Of a stretch of 64,000 bases of DNA, positions 1 to 7,216 are shown piece by piece. Where the stretch lies: contig NZ_SMTE01000010.1 in NCBI RefSeq assembly GCF_004357765.1, positions 62,001 to 126,000 of the forward strand, in the 5' to 3' direction. Every line of letters begins with the position of its first letter. Position 1 is the first letter of the stretch. The notes under the pieces are model-generated. The model made no database searches and was not told where the DNA came from. It saw nothing but the letters and a program-made list of their open reading frames with translations. This DNA comes from Pseudomonas putida (lineage in GTDB: Bacteria; Pseudomonadota; Gammaproteobacteria; Pseudomonadales; Pseudomonadaceae). The position numbers and the translations under genes were made by a program.

Positions 1-307
1 TGCGCTCGCCATTCCCTTCGCTCATCCACGCAACGGGCTGGTCGACATACTCCAGCACGTTCACCTTGTTCACCGCGCAGACGTGCAGATACCAAAGTTT
101 GTGACACGCAGAAAGCGAGGCGAGCAGCAGATCTTCCGGGTTCCAGCGTTGGGCGTCGCCGCGAAAGGCGGGATCGGCGGAGCCGAGGATGGCGGCCTTG
201 CCGGGTGCTTCGATGACGAAGTCGCGTTGGTAGGCCGTATAGCTGGTCGTCCCGTCACCGGTATTTCCCTGCCAGCTTACGTCAACGGTGTAAGTATGTT
301 CCTTCAT
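1..307 (-). CDS. OsmC family protein, C-terminal end outside the window
   Basis: This is an OsmC/Ohr-type thiol peroxidase-like protein; such cytoplasmic enzymes reduce organic hydroperoxides through a reactive cysteine. The visible part, about 102 residues, begins MKEHTYTVDVSWQGN and contains the family segment LLASLSACHKLWYLH, in which the Cys is the expected peroxidatic residue. A second Cys follows in VCAVNKVN. The rest of the protein lies beyond base 1, so the second conserved half cannot be checked. The start at 307 fits the family N-terminus. It is transcribed away from, and separated by a terminator from, the LysR gene next to it. Its exact substrate cannot be told. Confidence 0.8.
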   Translation of the reverse strand, partial: MKEHTYTVDVSWQGNTGDGTTSYTAYQRDFVIEAPGKAAILGSADPAFRGDAQRWNPEDLLLASLSACHKLWYLHVCAVNKVNVLEYVDQPVAWMSEGNGER

Positions 308-330
308 AGTCCCTCGCTTACCGATGAATA

Positions 331-358
331 AAAAAAGCGGTGTTCTTTATACCGCTTT
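331..358 (-). terminator. Intrinsic terminator of the LysR gene
   Basis: AAAGCGGT (334-341) pairs with ACCGCTTT (351-358) around a 9-base loop, and the A-run at 331-336 reads as a T-run on the minus strand. The stem begins at the LysR stop codon, so it fits termination of that gene before the OsmC-like gene. Confidence 0.75.
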
Positions 359-1272
359 CAGCCAACCCGCGGCGCATGTTCGGCCATCAACTCGATCATC
401 CAATCGACAAACACCCGCACCTTGGCGCTCACATGGCGATTCGGCGGAAATGCCAAATACATCGGCATGGTCGGCATCTGCCAGTCTTCGAACAATGGCA
501 GCAGCTCGCCACTGGCCAGGTGCGGTTTGGCCATGTACTGCGGTAGCCAGAGCATGCCCAATCCCGCCAAGCCGGCGGCCAGGTAGGCATTGCCGTCATC
601 GACCGTGAGTTGCGGGCGGCCCTGGGCCTCTATGCGCTCTTCACCTCGCTGCATCGAGAACGGCAGGGCTTTGCCTGTACGTGACCAGAGAAAACCGATG
701 GTCTTGTGCCGCTCCTCTTCCAGCTCGCGAGGATGTGTCGGCATACCGAAGCGCTGCACATAGCCGGGCGTGGCATACATGCCCAGTTGCAGATCGCCGA
801 TGTGCCTGGCCACCAGGGACTGGTCGGTGATCTCGCCGCCACGCACCACGCAGTCGATGTTTTCCCCAATGATGTCGACGATGCGATCGCTCACCCCCAC
901 GGTCAGTTGAATCTCCGGGAAACGGGTGAAAAACGTCGGTAGGGCAGGGATCAGCAGCATCCGCGCCAGCGGGCTGGGAACATCTACCCGCAGGCGCCCG
1001 CGGGGCGCCATCGAGGCGCTGGACAGGCTGGTTTCGGCATCGTCGATGTCGGCCAGTAGGCGGACGACGCGTTCGTAGTAGGCCGCGCCGTCGGCGGTGA
1101 CATTGACCTTGCGGGTGGTGCGATTGAGCAGACGCACACGCAGCCTCGCCTCCAGTTGCTGGACGAGCTGGGTCACGGTGGTCTTGCTCATGTGCAGGGT
1201 GGTTGCCGCCTTGGTGAAGCTGCCGGTTTCCACCACCCGAGCGAACGCCTGCATTGCATCGAAACGGTCCAT
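358..1272 (-). CDS. LysR-family transcriptional regulator
   Basis: This 304-residue DNA-binding regulator has the usual LysR plan. A winged helix-turn-helix occupies about residues 5-65 (FARVVETGSFTKAATTLHMS, then a recognition helix KTTVTQLVQQLEARL), and a substrate-binding domain follows from about residue 90. It belongs to the subgroup that begins MDRFDAMQAF, many of whose members control small redox or efflux genes. The start at 1272 is preferred on this conserved N-terminus; an in-frame ATG at 1284 adds four residues. Longer upstream reading frames run over the promoter and antisense to ridA and are not coding. The divergent partner is a RidA-family gene, a plausible target. The effector is unknown. 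Confidence 0.85.
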   Translation of the reverse strand: MDRFDAMQAFARVVETGSFTKAATTLHMSKTTVTQLVQQLEARLRVRLLNRTTRKVNVTADGAAYYERVVRLLADIDDAETSLSSASMAPRGRLRVDVPSPLARMLLIPALPTFFTRFPEIQLTVGVSDRIVDIIGENIDCVVRGGEITDQSLVARHIGDLQLGMYATPGYVQRFGMPTHPRELEEERHKTIGFLWSRTGKALPFSMQRGEERIEAQGRPQLTVDDGNAYLAAGLAGLGMLWLPQYMAKPHLASGELLPLFEDWQMPTMPMYLAFPPNRHVSAKVRVFVDWMIELMAEHAPRVG

Positions 1273-1296
1273 TGCCCGGCTCATTCGTGGCTGGAT

Positions 1297-1315
1297 TGTT
1301 TGGATTATACAAACA
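1297..1315. promoter_or_regulatory. Candidate LysR operator
   Basis: TGTTTG-GATTATA-CAAACA is a perfect 6-bp inverted repeat of 19 bp. It lies just upstream of the LysR start and in the divergent region to ridA. Size and placement suit autoregulation plus control of ridA; binding by this protein is inferred. Confidence 0.5.
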
Positions 1316-1413
1316 GTCATGACCAGCGTTGCTCGTTTATCCGCGGCGGTGGGCCTTTCTATAGTGACTTCACCGTAATCACCGGGCCGCGATGGCCCCG
1401 AATGAGGTCTGCA

Positions 1414-1806
1414 ATGTCCAGCAAACGCGATGTCGTTTTCCCCCCTGACCGCCACGCGCTGTACGAGCTTCACCGTTACTCGCCGGCAATTCGCTCCAAT
1501 GGCTTTCTGTTCGTGTCCGGCCAGGTCGGTAGCCGCAAGGATGGCTCGGCAGAACCCGACCTGGCGACTCAGGTCCGCCTGGCCTTCGCCAACCTCAACG
1601 CGATCCTGGCCGAGGCCGGCAGCAGCTTCGAGGATGTGGTCGACACGACCATCTTCATGGTCGATCCCGATTCGAAGTTCGAGACCATCTGGGAGGTGGC
1701 GGCCGAATATTGGGGCGAGGCTCCCTATCCGACGGTCACTGCGGTCGGCGTGACCTGGCTGTCGGGTTTCGATTTCGAGATCAAGGTGATTGCGAAGGTG
1801 CCGTAA
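1414..1806 (+). CDS. RidA family protein
   Basis: This 130-residue member of the RidA/YjgF/UK114 superfamily belongs to a group of trimeric proteins that hydrolyse reactive enamine/imine intermediates or act as related deaminases. The sequence shows the family elements NGFLFVSGQVG, an internal DLATQVRLAFANLNAILAE helix and the SSFEDVVDTTIFMVD strand. The archetypal C-terminal arginine plus E signature of RidA proper (R..VEIE) is not evident: the end reads GFDFEIKVIAKVP. It is therefore probably one of the Rid subfamilies of unassigned substrate. The start is ATG 1414, chosen for a GAGGT site at 1404-1408; an in-frame ATG at 1402 overlaps that site. It is divergent from the LysR gene. Confidence 0.85.
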   Translation: MSSKRDVVFPPDRHALYELHRYSPAIRSNGFLFVSGQVGSRKDGSAEPDLATQVRLAFANLNAILAEAGSSFEDVVDTTIFMVDPDSKFETIWEVAAEYWGEAPYPTVTAVGVTWLSGFDFEIKVIAKVP

Positions 1807-1899
1807 TAGGGCGGCTGAATCTGGCTGCCGAGTGAAGGAAAGATCCATCACCGGCAGTCGTGGGACGATAGCCTCCGGTGGCTGCCCAAGCCCCGATCC

Positions 1900-2367
1900 T
1901 CACCGTATTTTCAAAGCCCAATCCAACGACAGTTTCCCCGCCCCCCGTGCAATCAACAGCAACAACAACCCGGCCCACGACAGATGGGTTGGCCAGGCAT
2001 CGGGGTAGACGAAGATCTCGATGACCAACGTCATGCCCAGCAATGCCAATGCCGATAACCGGGTGAATAGTCCGAGCACCAACAGCAGGGGAAACAGGTG
2101 CTCCGAATAGGTCGCAATGTGCGCGGCGAGATAGGGCGACACCCAGGGCAGGGCGTACTCGCTCTGGAACAGGTCGTAGGTACTGGGGGTCAGGGTCAGC
2201 AAGCCTTCGACCTTGGTGCGGCCCGACAGGAAGAAGATCGACGCGATGCCCAGCCGCGCTACCAGGCACAGCACGCTGTCGACCAATAACGCCTGCACCT
2301 GCTCGGCAAGGCGGTTCCAGCGTTGCCGAAGGCCGTGGGTGGGGAGGTCGTGGTGGGTGATATCCAT
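1900..2367 (-). CDS. bufD: DoxX family membrane protein of the bufferin operon
   Basis: This 155-residue inner-membrane protein has four predicted hydrophobic segments (about residues 30-50, 75-95, 97-118 and 125-145). The DoxX-like features include [19 protein letters not shown] near residue 38. It is the last gene of the bufferin operon, starting 9 bases after bufC stops. A DoxX protein is a frequent fourth member of DUF2282-DUF692-DUF2063 operons, for example GigD in Caulobacter, but its role is not established. It may help with redox chemistry or membrane passage of the metal-binding peptide. The symbol bufD follows the operon position and is tentative. The gene ends tail-to-tail with ridA. 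Confidence 0.8.
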   Translation of the reverse strand: MDITHHDLPTHGLRQRWNRLAEQVQALLVDSVLCLVARLGIASIFFLSGRTKVEGLLTLTPSTYDLFQSEYALPWVSPYLAAHIATYSEHLFPLLLVLGLFTRLSALALLGMTLVIEIFVYPDAWPTHLSWAGLLLLLIARGAGKLSLDWALKIR

Positions 2368-2376
2368 GGTGGCACC

Positions 2377-3132
2377 TCAGGCGAACGTGAGTGGACGGAA
2401 GACCTGAGCCTGCATCAGCCGGCCCAGCAGGTCGTTGAAATCAAGGTTGGGCTGGGCCTGCAAGGCCAGGGCCGAGGCTTGCTCGAGGGTGTGGCCGGTG
2501 GCGCAGGCGTCAAGGAAGGTGCAGCCGCCAATATCCAGTGGGTGGTGAGCGACGCCCTCGGTGTGGCCGCTGAACAGTGCGCCTTCGGCTTGCCAGGGCT
2601 GATCCTGCGGCCAGTCGAGGCCCTCGCGGCTGTGCCGCCACAGGCTGTAGGCCGGGTGTTCGGCGCACCAGTGCCAGCGTACGCTGGCGCGTGGCTGCAG
2701 ATGGCTCTGGGTGAGATCGGCGGCGGTCATGCCGGCGAGGTCGGCCAGGGTCAGCGCTGGTTCCAGCGTGGCACTGAAGGCTTCGTTCCAGCAACGGTCG
2801 AGGCGGGCGACCGCGGCCAAGTAGAGCAACCCGTGTTCGGATTGGCCGGCTTCGAGGAAGGTCGCGAAGTCAGCGCCATAGAGGAGCAGTCGTGGGTCGT
2901 CGGGCGGCGATTGTTCGGCGTACAGGGTGGCTGCGGCGCGCATCCAGTCGGGCCCGACCAGGCGCTCGATGCTCGGATAGTTGGCACACAGTGCCTCGAC
3001 TGCGCCGTTGAGTACGGTATTGCGGTACACGGCGAACGCCGGTTGGGCGGTGAGCGCCGCCAGCGCCGGAGCCGGGCGCCGATACAGTGCCTCGATGAAC
3101 GCGTCCTGGAACTGCCCGAGGGTGAGGTTCAT
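2377..3132 (-). CDS. bufC: BufC, DUF2063 recognition partner of the RiPP enzyme
   Basis: This 251-residue protein of the DUF2063/HvfC family begins [16 protein letters not shown] and has the family motif [21 protein letters not shown] near residues 33-53. In bufferin and methanobactin-like pathways the BufC/MbnC-type partner binds the precursor leader and works with the DUF692 iron enzyme. Its start codon overlaps the bufB stop by 4 bases (ATGA), which implies translational coupling and fixed stoichiometry. The older label of putative DNA-binding domain for this family should not be taken as function. The context (DUF2282 precursor, DUF692 enzyme, DoxX) makes the assignment firm although no catalytic residue is expected. 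Confidence 0.9.
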   Translation of the reverse strand: MNLTLGQFQDAFIEALYRRPAPALAALTAQPAFAVYRNTVLNGAVEALCANYPSIERLVGPDWMRAAATLYAEQSPPDDPRLLLYGADFATFLEAGQSEHGLLYLAAVARLDRCWNEAFSATLEPALTLADLAGMTAADLTQSHLQPRASVRWHWCAEHPAYSLWRHSREGLDWPQDQPWQAEGALFSGHTEGVAHHPLDIGGCTFLDACATGHTLEQASALALQAQPNLDFNDLLGRLMQAQVFRPLTFA

Positions 3133-3962
3133 GGCTGGCCTCCGGCCTGGTCGAGGATCCGCTGGGCCGTATCGCGCTCGGCCAGTAACCTATCGAAATC
3201 CGGCACGTTGCCGTCGCGCTCGATGAGTGTCGGGCGTGGTCCTATGCGCTGGATCAAATGCTGGTAAAGCGCCCACACCGGTTGCGCCACACTGGCGTCG
3301 TGCGAGTCGATCAGCAGGTCGCCTTGAACGTCTTCGCTATGCCCGGCCAGGTGAATCTCGCTGATCGCAGAGGCCGGGAAGCGGTCCAGGTAGGCGAACG
3401 CATCGAAGCCCAGGTTGTGGGCGCTGACATACACGTTGTTGACGTCCAGCAGCAGGCTGCAACCGGTGCGGCGAGTGAGTTCATGAAGAAAGTCGATCTC
3501 GTCCCAGGCATGACCGTCCAGGTGCAGGTAGTGGCTGGGGTTTTCCAAGGCGATGGTGCGCCCCAGAGCGTCCTGGGTGCGGGCGACATTACTGGCGATG
3601 CGCGCCAGGGCTTCATCGCTGCGCGGGAAGGGCAGCAGGTCCGGGTGGTACTGGCCGCGCCAGGTCGACCAGGCCAGGTGCTCGGACACCAGTGCCGGTG
3701 CGACACGCTCGACCAGTGCCCGCAGGCGGCGCAGGTGAGCCGCATCGGGCTCGGCATCCGCCGCCAGCGAGAGCGCCACGCCGTGCAGCGACAGCGGATG
3801 GCGCTGGGCCACCCGCTCCAGCCAGTCCAGGCGTGGGCCACCGACCATGTAGTTCTCCGGATGGACCTCGAACCACAGCCCTGAGGCGTTGCAGGCCAGG
3901 GCCTGGGCATAGTGCTCGGCCTTCAGGCTAAGCCCGGCGCCCATCCGCTGCACGGTAGTCAT
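3129..3962 (-). CDS. bufB: BufB, DUF692 multinuclear iron enzyme
   Basis: This 277-residue TIM-barrel protein of the DUF692 (MbnB/TglH/BufB) family is a multinuclear non-haem iron oxygenase. For bufferins, characterised relatives convert core cysteines to thiooxazole heterocycles that bind copper. The likely metal ligands and conserved positions are visible: H60 in LHGVALSL, H95 in SEHLAWS, E140-N141 in LENPSHY, D173 in LLDVNNVY, H182, H204 and H208 in EIHLAGHS, H221 in IDSHD and E248 in LIERDGN. None of the key positions appears lost. It starts 15 bases after the precursor gene stops and overlaps bufC by 4 bases. Confidence 0.92.
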   Translation of the reverse strand: MTTVQRMGAGLSLKAEHYAQALACNASGLWFEVHPENYMVGGPRLDWLERVAQRHPLSLHGVALSLAADAEPDAAHLRRLRALVERVAPALVSEHLAWSTWRGQYHPDLLPFPRSDEALARIASNVARTQDALGRTIALENPSHYLHLDGHAWDEIDFLHELTRRTGCSLLLDVNNVYVSAHNLGFDAFAYLDRFPASAISEIHLAGHSEDVQGDLLIDSHDASVAQPVWALYQHLIQRIGPRPTLIERDGNVPDFDRLLAERDTAQRILDQAGGQP

Positions 3963-3977
3963 GGTCGCAGGCCTTTA

Positions 3978-4259
3978 TCAGGACTTGATCGGGGTCAGCG
4001 AGCCCATGCCGTGCGGGGTCTTGATGGTGGTGCAGGTGCCGGCAGGGACGTTTTTCCAGGCTGCGCCGTCGTAGTCTTTCTTCGAGCTGCCTGCGCAGGT
4101 GGTGCCGGCGCCGGCTTTGCAATCGTTCTTGCCGGCCATGGCCACGCCGTAGCACTTCTCCATGGCACCCCCGGCAGGGGCGGCGGTTTCTGCGGCCAGG
4201 GTAACGCTGGCCAGGGAAGCGAGGGCCAGGGCGGCGGTGGCGAGAGTCAGGGTTTTCAT
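3978..4259 (-). CDS. bufA: BufA1-type bufferin precursor (DUF2282)
   Basis: This 93-residue exported precursor peptide has a Sec-type signal at about residues 1-22 ([19 protein letters not shown], then LAA). The core has four cysteines, C36 in EKCYGVA, C47 in GKNDC, C55 in TTCAG and C76 in AGTC, plus the family segment [12 protein letters not shown]. In studied bufferin-1 peptides the two central cysteines become thiooxazoles and the outer pair forms a disulphide; here that would be C47/C55 and C36/C76. This is a transfer from family knowledge. GGAGG precedes the ATG by 8 bases. A SigF-type promoter sits at 4316-4345, giving a leader of about 50 bases. Copper buffering in the periplasm is the probable role. 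Confidence 0.92.
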   Translation of the reverse strand: MKTLTLATAALALASLASVTLAAETAAPAGGAMEKCYGVAMAGKNDCKAGAGTTCAGSSKKDYDGAAWKNVPAGTCTTIKTPHGMGSLTPIKS

Positions 4260-4315
4260 GATGAAGCCTCCGAAAATGTGGGGTGGCCGAGGTGGCTTAC
4301 CTGCGGCTCATGGAG

Positions 4316-4345
4316 TAGTTCGCGGGGGGCTTCGATCCGGTTACA
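4316..4345 (-). promoter_or_regulatory. SigF-type ECF promoter of the buf operon
   Basis: Reading the minus strand, TGTAACC (4345-4339) is followed by exactly 16 bases and then CGAACTA (4322-4316). GTAACC-N16-CGAA is the promoter described for Caulobacter SigF, which drives the homologous operon there. The bufA start codon is about 57 bases from the -10 box. Confidence 0.85.
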
Positions 4346-4418
4346 GCGCACTGAAAATATTTTTGAGATTTTTCTGACGCGCCCCTACTGTAAAACCGAC
4401 GAACTGACTCTCCCTGGG

Positions 4419-4448
4419 TGTAACCTTGGTCGCCAATGCAACGAACTA
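4419..4448 (+). promoter_or_regulatory. Second SigF-type promoter, facing sigF-nrsF
   Basis: TGTAACC (4419-4425), 16 bases, CGAACTA (4442-4448): all 14 box positions and the spacing are identical to the bufA promoter on the other strand. It implies autoregulation of sigF-nrsF. The -10 box lies downstream of the first ATG (4436) of the sigma gene, so that ATG cannot be used from this transcript. Confidence 0.75.
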
Positions 4449-5023
4449 ATACTCAGCAGGCGTTGAGCGCGCGCGAACACCAGCTGCAGGCGCTGCTGGT
4501 GCGCGGGCTGGCCGGTGACAGCAAGGCATACCAGGATTTCCTCGCGGCGTTGGCTGTGCACCTGCGCGGTTTTCTCAGGCGTCGTCTCGCCCAGCGTCCG
4601 GATGAAATCGAAGACCTGGTGCAGGAGGTGCTGCTGGCGGTGCACAACGCTCGGCACACCTATGACGAGCACGGCCCGCTGACGGTCTGGGTGCAGGCGA
4701 TCGCTCGCTACAAGCTGGCCGATCACTTCCGTGCATATGCCCGCCGCGACGCGCTGCATGACCCACTGGGCGACGACAGCGAGTTATTCGCCGCAGGCGA
4801 CGAGGCGCCGAGCGAGGCCAGCCGCGACCTTGGCCGATTGCTGGAGCGCTTGCCCGACCGCCAACGTCTGCCGATCGTCCATGTCAAGGTCAATGGGCTG
4901 TCGGTGGAGGAGACCGCTCGCCTGACCGGGCTGTCCAGTTCGGCGGTGAAGGTGGGTATACACCGGGGCCTGAAGGCCCTGGCGAGCATGATTGGAGGTA
5001 GGCGTAGCGATGAAGACCGATGA
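4436..5023 (+). CDS. sigF: ECF sigma factor, SigF type
   Basis: This extracytoplasmic-function sigma factor has up to 195 residues. Region 2 runs from about residue 28 (GDSKAYQDFLAALAVHL) through DEIEDLVQEVLLAVHNAR, and region 4 covers about 130-185 with LERLPDRQRLPIVHVKVNG and the helix-turn-helix SVEETARLTGLSSSAVKVG. The gene overlaps nrsF by 14 bases, the standard sigma/anti-sigma arrangement. The N-terminus is uncertain: ATG 4436 has no clear ribosome site and precedes the predicted -10 box. In-frame TTG 4463 or GTG 4499, the latter with GCAGG 8 bases upstream and directly before the conserved fold, are alternatives. Predicted targets are the divergent buf operon and itself. Confidence 0.88.
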   Translation: MQRTNTQQALSAREHQLQALLVRGLAGDSKAYQDFLAALAVHLRGFLRRRLAQRPDEIEDLVQEVLLAVHNARHTYDEHGPLTVWVQAIARYKLADHFRAYARRDALHDPLGDDSELFAAGDEAPSEASRDLGRLLERLPDRQRLPIVHVKVNGLSVEETARLTGLSSSAVKVGIHRGLKALASMIGGRRSDEDR

Positions 5024-5651
5024 GCTGATCTCTCTACTGGCCGCCGGCGAAGGCCCGGTGGACCGGCATTGCCTGGCCCGGCGCTTTGGCCTGGCCCTGT
5101 TGATCGGCGCTGTCGGCGCGGTGTTGCTGACGGTGTTGGTGTATGGCGTGCGCAGCGACTTGGCCGAAGTGGCGCGCACGCCGCTGTTCTGGGCCAAGCT
5201 GGCGCTGCCCTCGAGCCTGGCGTTGCTGGCGCTGCAGCTGTCCCGGCGCCTCGCGCGGCCGGGCAACGGCGGCGGAGCTGGCTGGTGGGCGTTGGGTGTG
5301 CCGTTGCTTCTGGTCTGGCTAGGGGCTGGTTTGAGCCTGGCGGGTGTCGCGCCCGACGCGCGGGCCGAGTTGATCCTGGGTCGCACCTGGCGCACCTGCG
5401 CGTTGAACATCGGCTTGCTCTGCGTGCCGGCCTTCATCGCTGTGTTCTGGGCGCTGCGCGGCCTGGCGCCGACCCGTCTGCGCCAGGCCGGGGCAGCGGG
5501 AGGGTTGCTGGCGGGGGCGACGGCAACCGTCGCCTACTGCCTGCATTGCCCGGAAATGGAAGTGCCGTTCTGGGGTGTCTGGTACGTCCTGGGGATGCTG
5601 ATTCCGACCGCGGTGGGAGCGCTGCTCGCGCCGCGGTTGTTGCGCTGGTGA
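5010..5651 (+). CDS. nrsF: NrsF-type anti-sigma factor (DUF1109)
   Basis: This 213-residue inner-membrane protein of the DUF1109/NrsF family has about six transmembrane segments: near 25-47, 60-78, 92-112, 128-148, 160-178 and 187-208. The N-terminal cytoplasmic stretch MKTDELISLLAAGEGPVDRH is the presumed sigma-binding part. Cysteines lie at 21, 130, 138, 177 and 180; C177 and C180 form a CLHC pair at a membrane end, a reasonable metal or redox sensor. The start at ATG 5010 is preferred over an in-frame ATG at 4992, with GGAGG at 4994-4998 as ribosome site. It overlaps sigF and would release SigF on metal stress, inferred from Caulobacter SigF-NrsF. Confidence 0.87.
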   Translation: MKTDELISLLAAGEGPVDRHCLARRFGLALLIGAVGAVLLTVLVYGVRSDLAEVARTPLFWAKLALPSSLALLALQLSRRLARPGNGGGAGWWALGVPLLLVWLGAGLSLAGVAPDARAELILGRTWRTCALNIGLLCVPAFIAVFWALRGLAPTRLRQAGAAGGLLAGATATVAYCLHCPEMEVPFWGVWYVLGMLIPTAVGALLAPRLLRW

Positions 5652-5687
5652 GGTGTCGCTGCGCGGACGCAACAGCGACATCTCTGT

Positions 5688-6452
5688 TCAGGCCAACGCC
5701 CAGCTCCCCAGGATAATGCCGCCGACGATAAGCAACACCCCACTGCACCGACGCCACCCTGCACCCAAGGGCAGCACCTTCTCCGCCAGCACCAGCAATG
5801 CCAGCCCGGCCATACCCCAGAGGCTCATCGCGCCAACTACCAACAGCACCAGCATCAACGCCCAACAGCACCCCACGCAGTACAAGCCATGATGCAGCCC
5901 CAGGCGGCAGGCGCCGCCTAGCCCGGGGCGTGCATGGTGCTGGAGGAAACCCAGTGGGCTCTGGCAATGCGCCATGCACGTGGCCTTGCCCTGACTCATC
6001 TGGTACCCCCCGGCGAGCAGCAGCACCACCGCGCCGATCAGCGGCGGCAGGCGCAGGCTCATGGGATCGAGCCAGCCCAACCATTCACCCAACGCCTGCA
6101 GCGCTGTCATCAGCACGGCGAAGCCGCCCCAGACCAGCGCATAGGTGGCGCAGAACAGCAGCAGTTTCAAGGCGCGCCCATCGTCGCGCTGCAGGCAGCG
6201 GCGGTACAGCAGAAACACCGGCAGCGCAGCCGGCAGCATCATCGCCTGCATCATCACCAGCCACATCAGCAGGGTCAGTGCGCCTTGGCTCGACCACCAG
6301 GCGGTAGGCGGCATGTGCATCTCGCCCATGGCCGCCATGGTGCTGGCCTGTTCGGCCTGCCACCACCAGGCCAGGGCGCCGAGCAGCAGAATCAGCGCGC
6401 CGGTCAGCAGCGCGCCGAATTCTGGCCCGCGCCTAGCCGCGGATGATGCCAT
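5688..6452 (-). CDS. DUF2182 metal-binding-like integral membrane protein
   Basis: This 254-residue polytopic membrane protein of the DUF2182 family is annotated in places as a predicted metal-binding integral membrane protein; no reaction is known. It has about six hydrophobic segments and an unusual density of potential metal ligands: GEMHMPP near residue 45, MWLVMMQAMMLPAALPVF, a loop with TCMAHC, then HH and LHHGLYCVGCCWALM. The start at 6452 overlaps the end of the upstream DUF1326 gene by 20 bases, so the two are probably co-translated. It is convergent with nrsF. A link to the neighbouring copper-responsive bufferin genes is suggestive but rests only on position and composition. Confidence 0.8.
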   Translation of the reverse strand: MASSAARRGPEFGALLTGALILLLGALAWWWQAEQASTMAAMGEMHMPPTAWWSSQGALTLLMWLVMMQAMMLPAALPVFLLYRRCLQRDDGRALKLLLFCATYALVWGGFAVLMTALQALGEWLGWLDPMSLRLPPLIGAVVLLLAGGYQMSQGKATCMAHCQSPLGFLQHHARPGLGGACRLGLHHGLYCVGCCWALMLVLLVVGAMSLWGMAGLALLVLAEKVLPLGAGWRRCSGVLLIVGGIILGSWALA

Positions 6453-7068
6453 TCGGTCCCATGTCCAGGACGTAGAGCATGGCGTTGCGCCCGGCATAGT
6501 CCAGCTTCACCGCTCCCGTGCAGTTGAACGTGGCACTGGCACAGTCGGTTTCGCCGAACTCGAAGCCATCGGGCAGCACCAGCCTGGCCCGGTGTACTGA
6601 CCCATCGACGGGGTTGCGGATCGGCTCGGCGCGGCCATCGAGCACGCCGGGTACACGGATGCTGGCAGTCAGGGCGGTGCGGTCGGTGTGCACCTCGACC
6701 GGCACGAACTGCGGTTCGTGCAGGGTTTCGACGGTGCTGGCGAAGATCGCGAAGAAAGCCGTTGGCTCCTGCTCCTGGCCGCTGAGAATGGTCAGCAGTG
6801 CCTGGCGCTGAGCAGGGCTGGCGCGTTCATCGATAAAGACCTGGCACTGCCCGCCACCCTCGTGGATGGGACCGGGCCAGAAGAATGTGCAGGCCACATT
6901 CAATCCGGCCAGGGGGACGTCGGCGAAGTGGCCTTCTTCGATGTGATAGCCCACCGCGGCTTCGCAGGTGCCATGGCTGGGCAGGGCATTGAATTGGCAG
7001 GGGCAACCGTAGTCGCAGTTGCAAAGATCGACGCCTTCGCCGCGTAGTCGCCAATCGACGTGGGCCAT
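6433..7068 (-). CDS. DUF1326 domain protein
   Basis: This 211-residue soluble protein of the DUF1326 family has no known function. The N-terminal cysteine cluster CNCDYGCPC (C16, C18, C22, C24) is the family hallmark and looks like a metal or cluster site. Two further cysteines occur near DCASATFNC in the C-terminal third. GAGGA seven bases before ATG 7068 fixes the start. The gene overlaps the downstream DUF2182 gene by 20 bases; this pairing recurs in many bacteria and implies a shared function. No signal peptide is seen, so it should be cytoplasmic. No SigF-type promoter was found upstream. Confidence 0.82.
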   Translation of the reverse strand: MAHVDWRLRGEGVDLCNCDYGCPCQFNALPSHGTCEAAVGYHIEEGHFADVPLAGLNVACTFFWPGPIHEGGGQCQVFIDERASPAQRQALLTILSGQEQEPTAFFAIFASTVETLHEPQFVPVEVHTDRTALTASIRVPGVLDGRAEPIRNPVDGSVHRARLVLPDGFEFGETDCASATFNCTGAVKLDYAGRNAMLYVLDMGPNGIIRG

Positions 7069-7216
7069 GATCGTGTCCTCGCAAATAAGCATCATCCCTA
7101 AGCTTAGTTCCGAGCCGCTCCGCTCATTTAGATGGAATCGGCATCTGCCGCCCGTTGCATAAAACGGCGCTGTCGGTGTGTTTTTGCAGTCTCGGCGGTC
7201 AAGGCGAGCGGGCCCT

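Noticed and set aside
1273-1851. Long N-terminal extension of the LysR frame at 358
   Set aside because: The extension lies antisense to ridA and across the promoter; the conserved LysR N-terminus begins at 1272.
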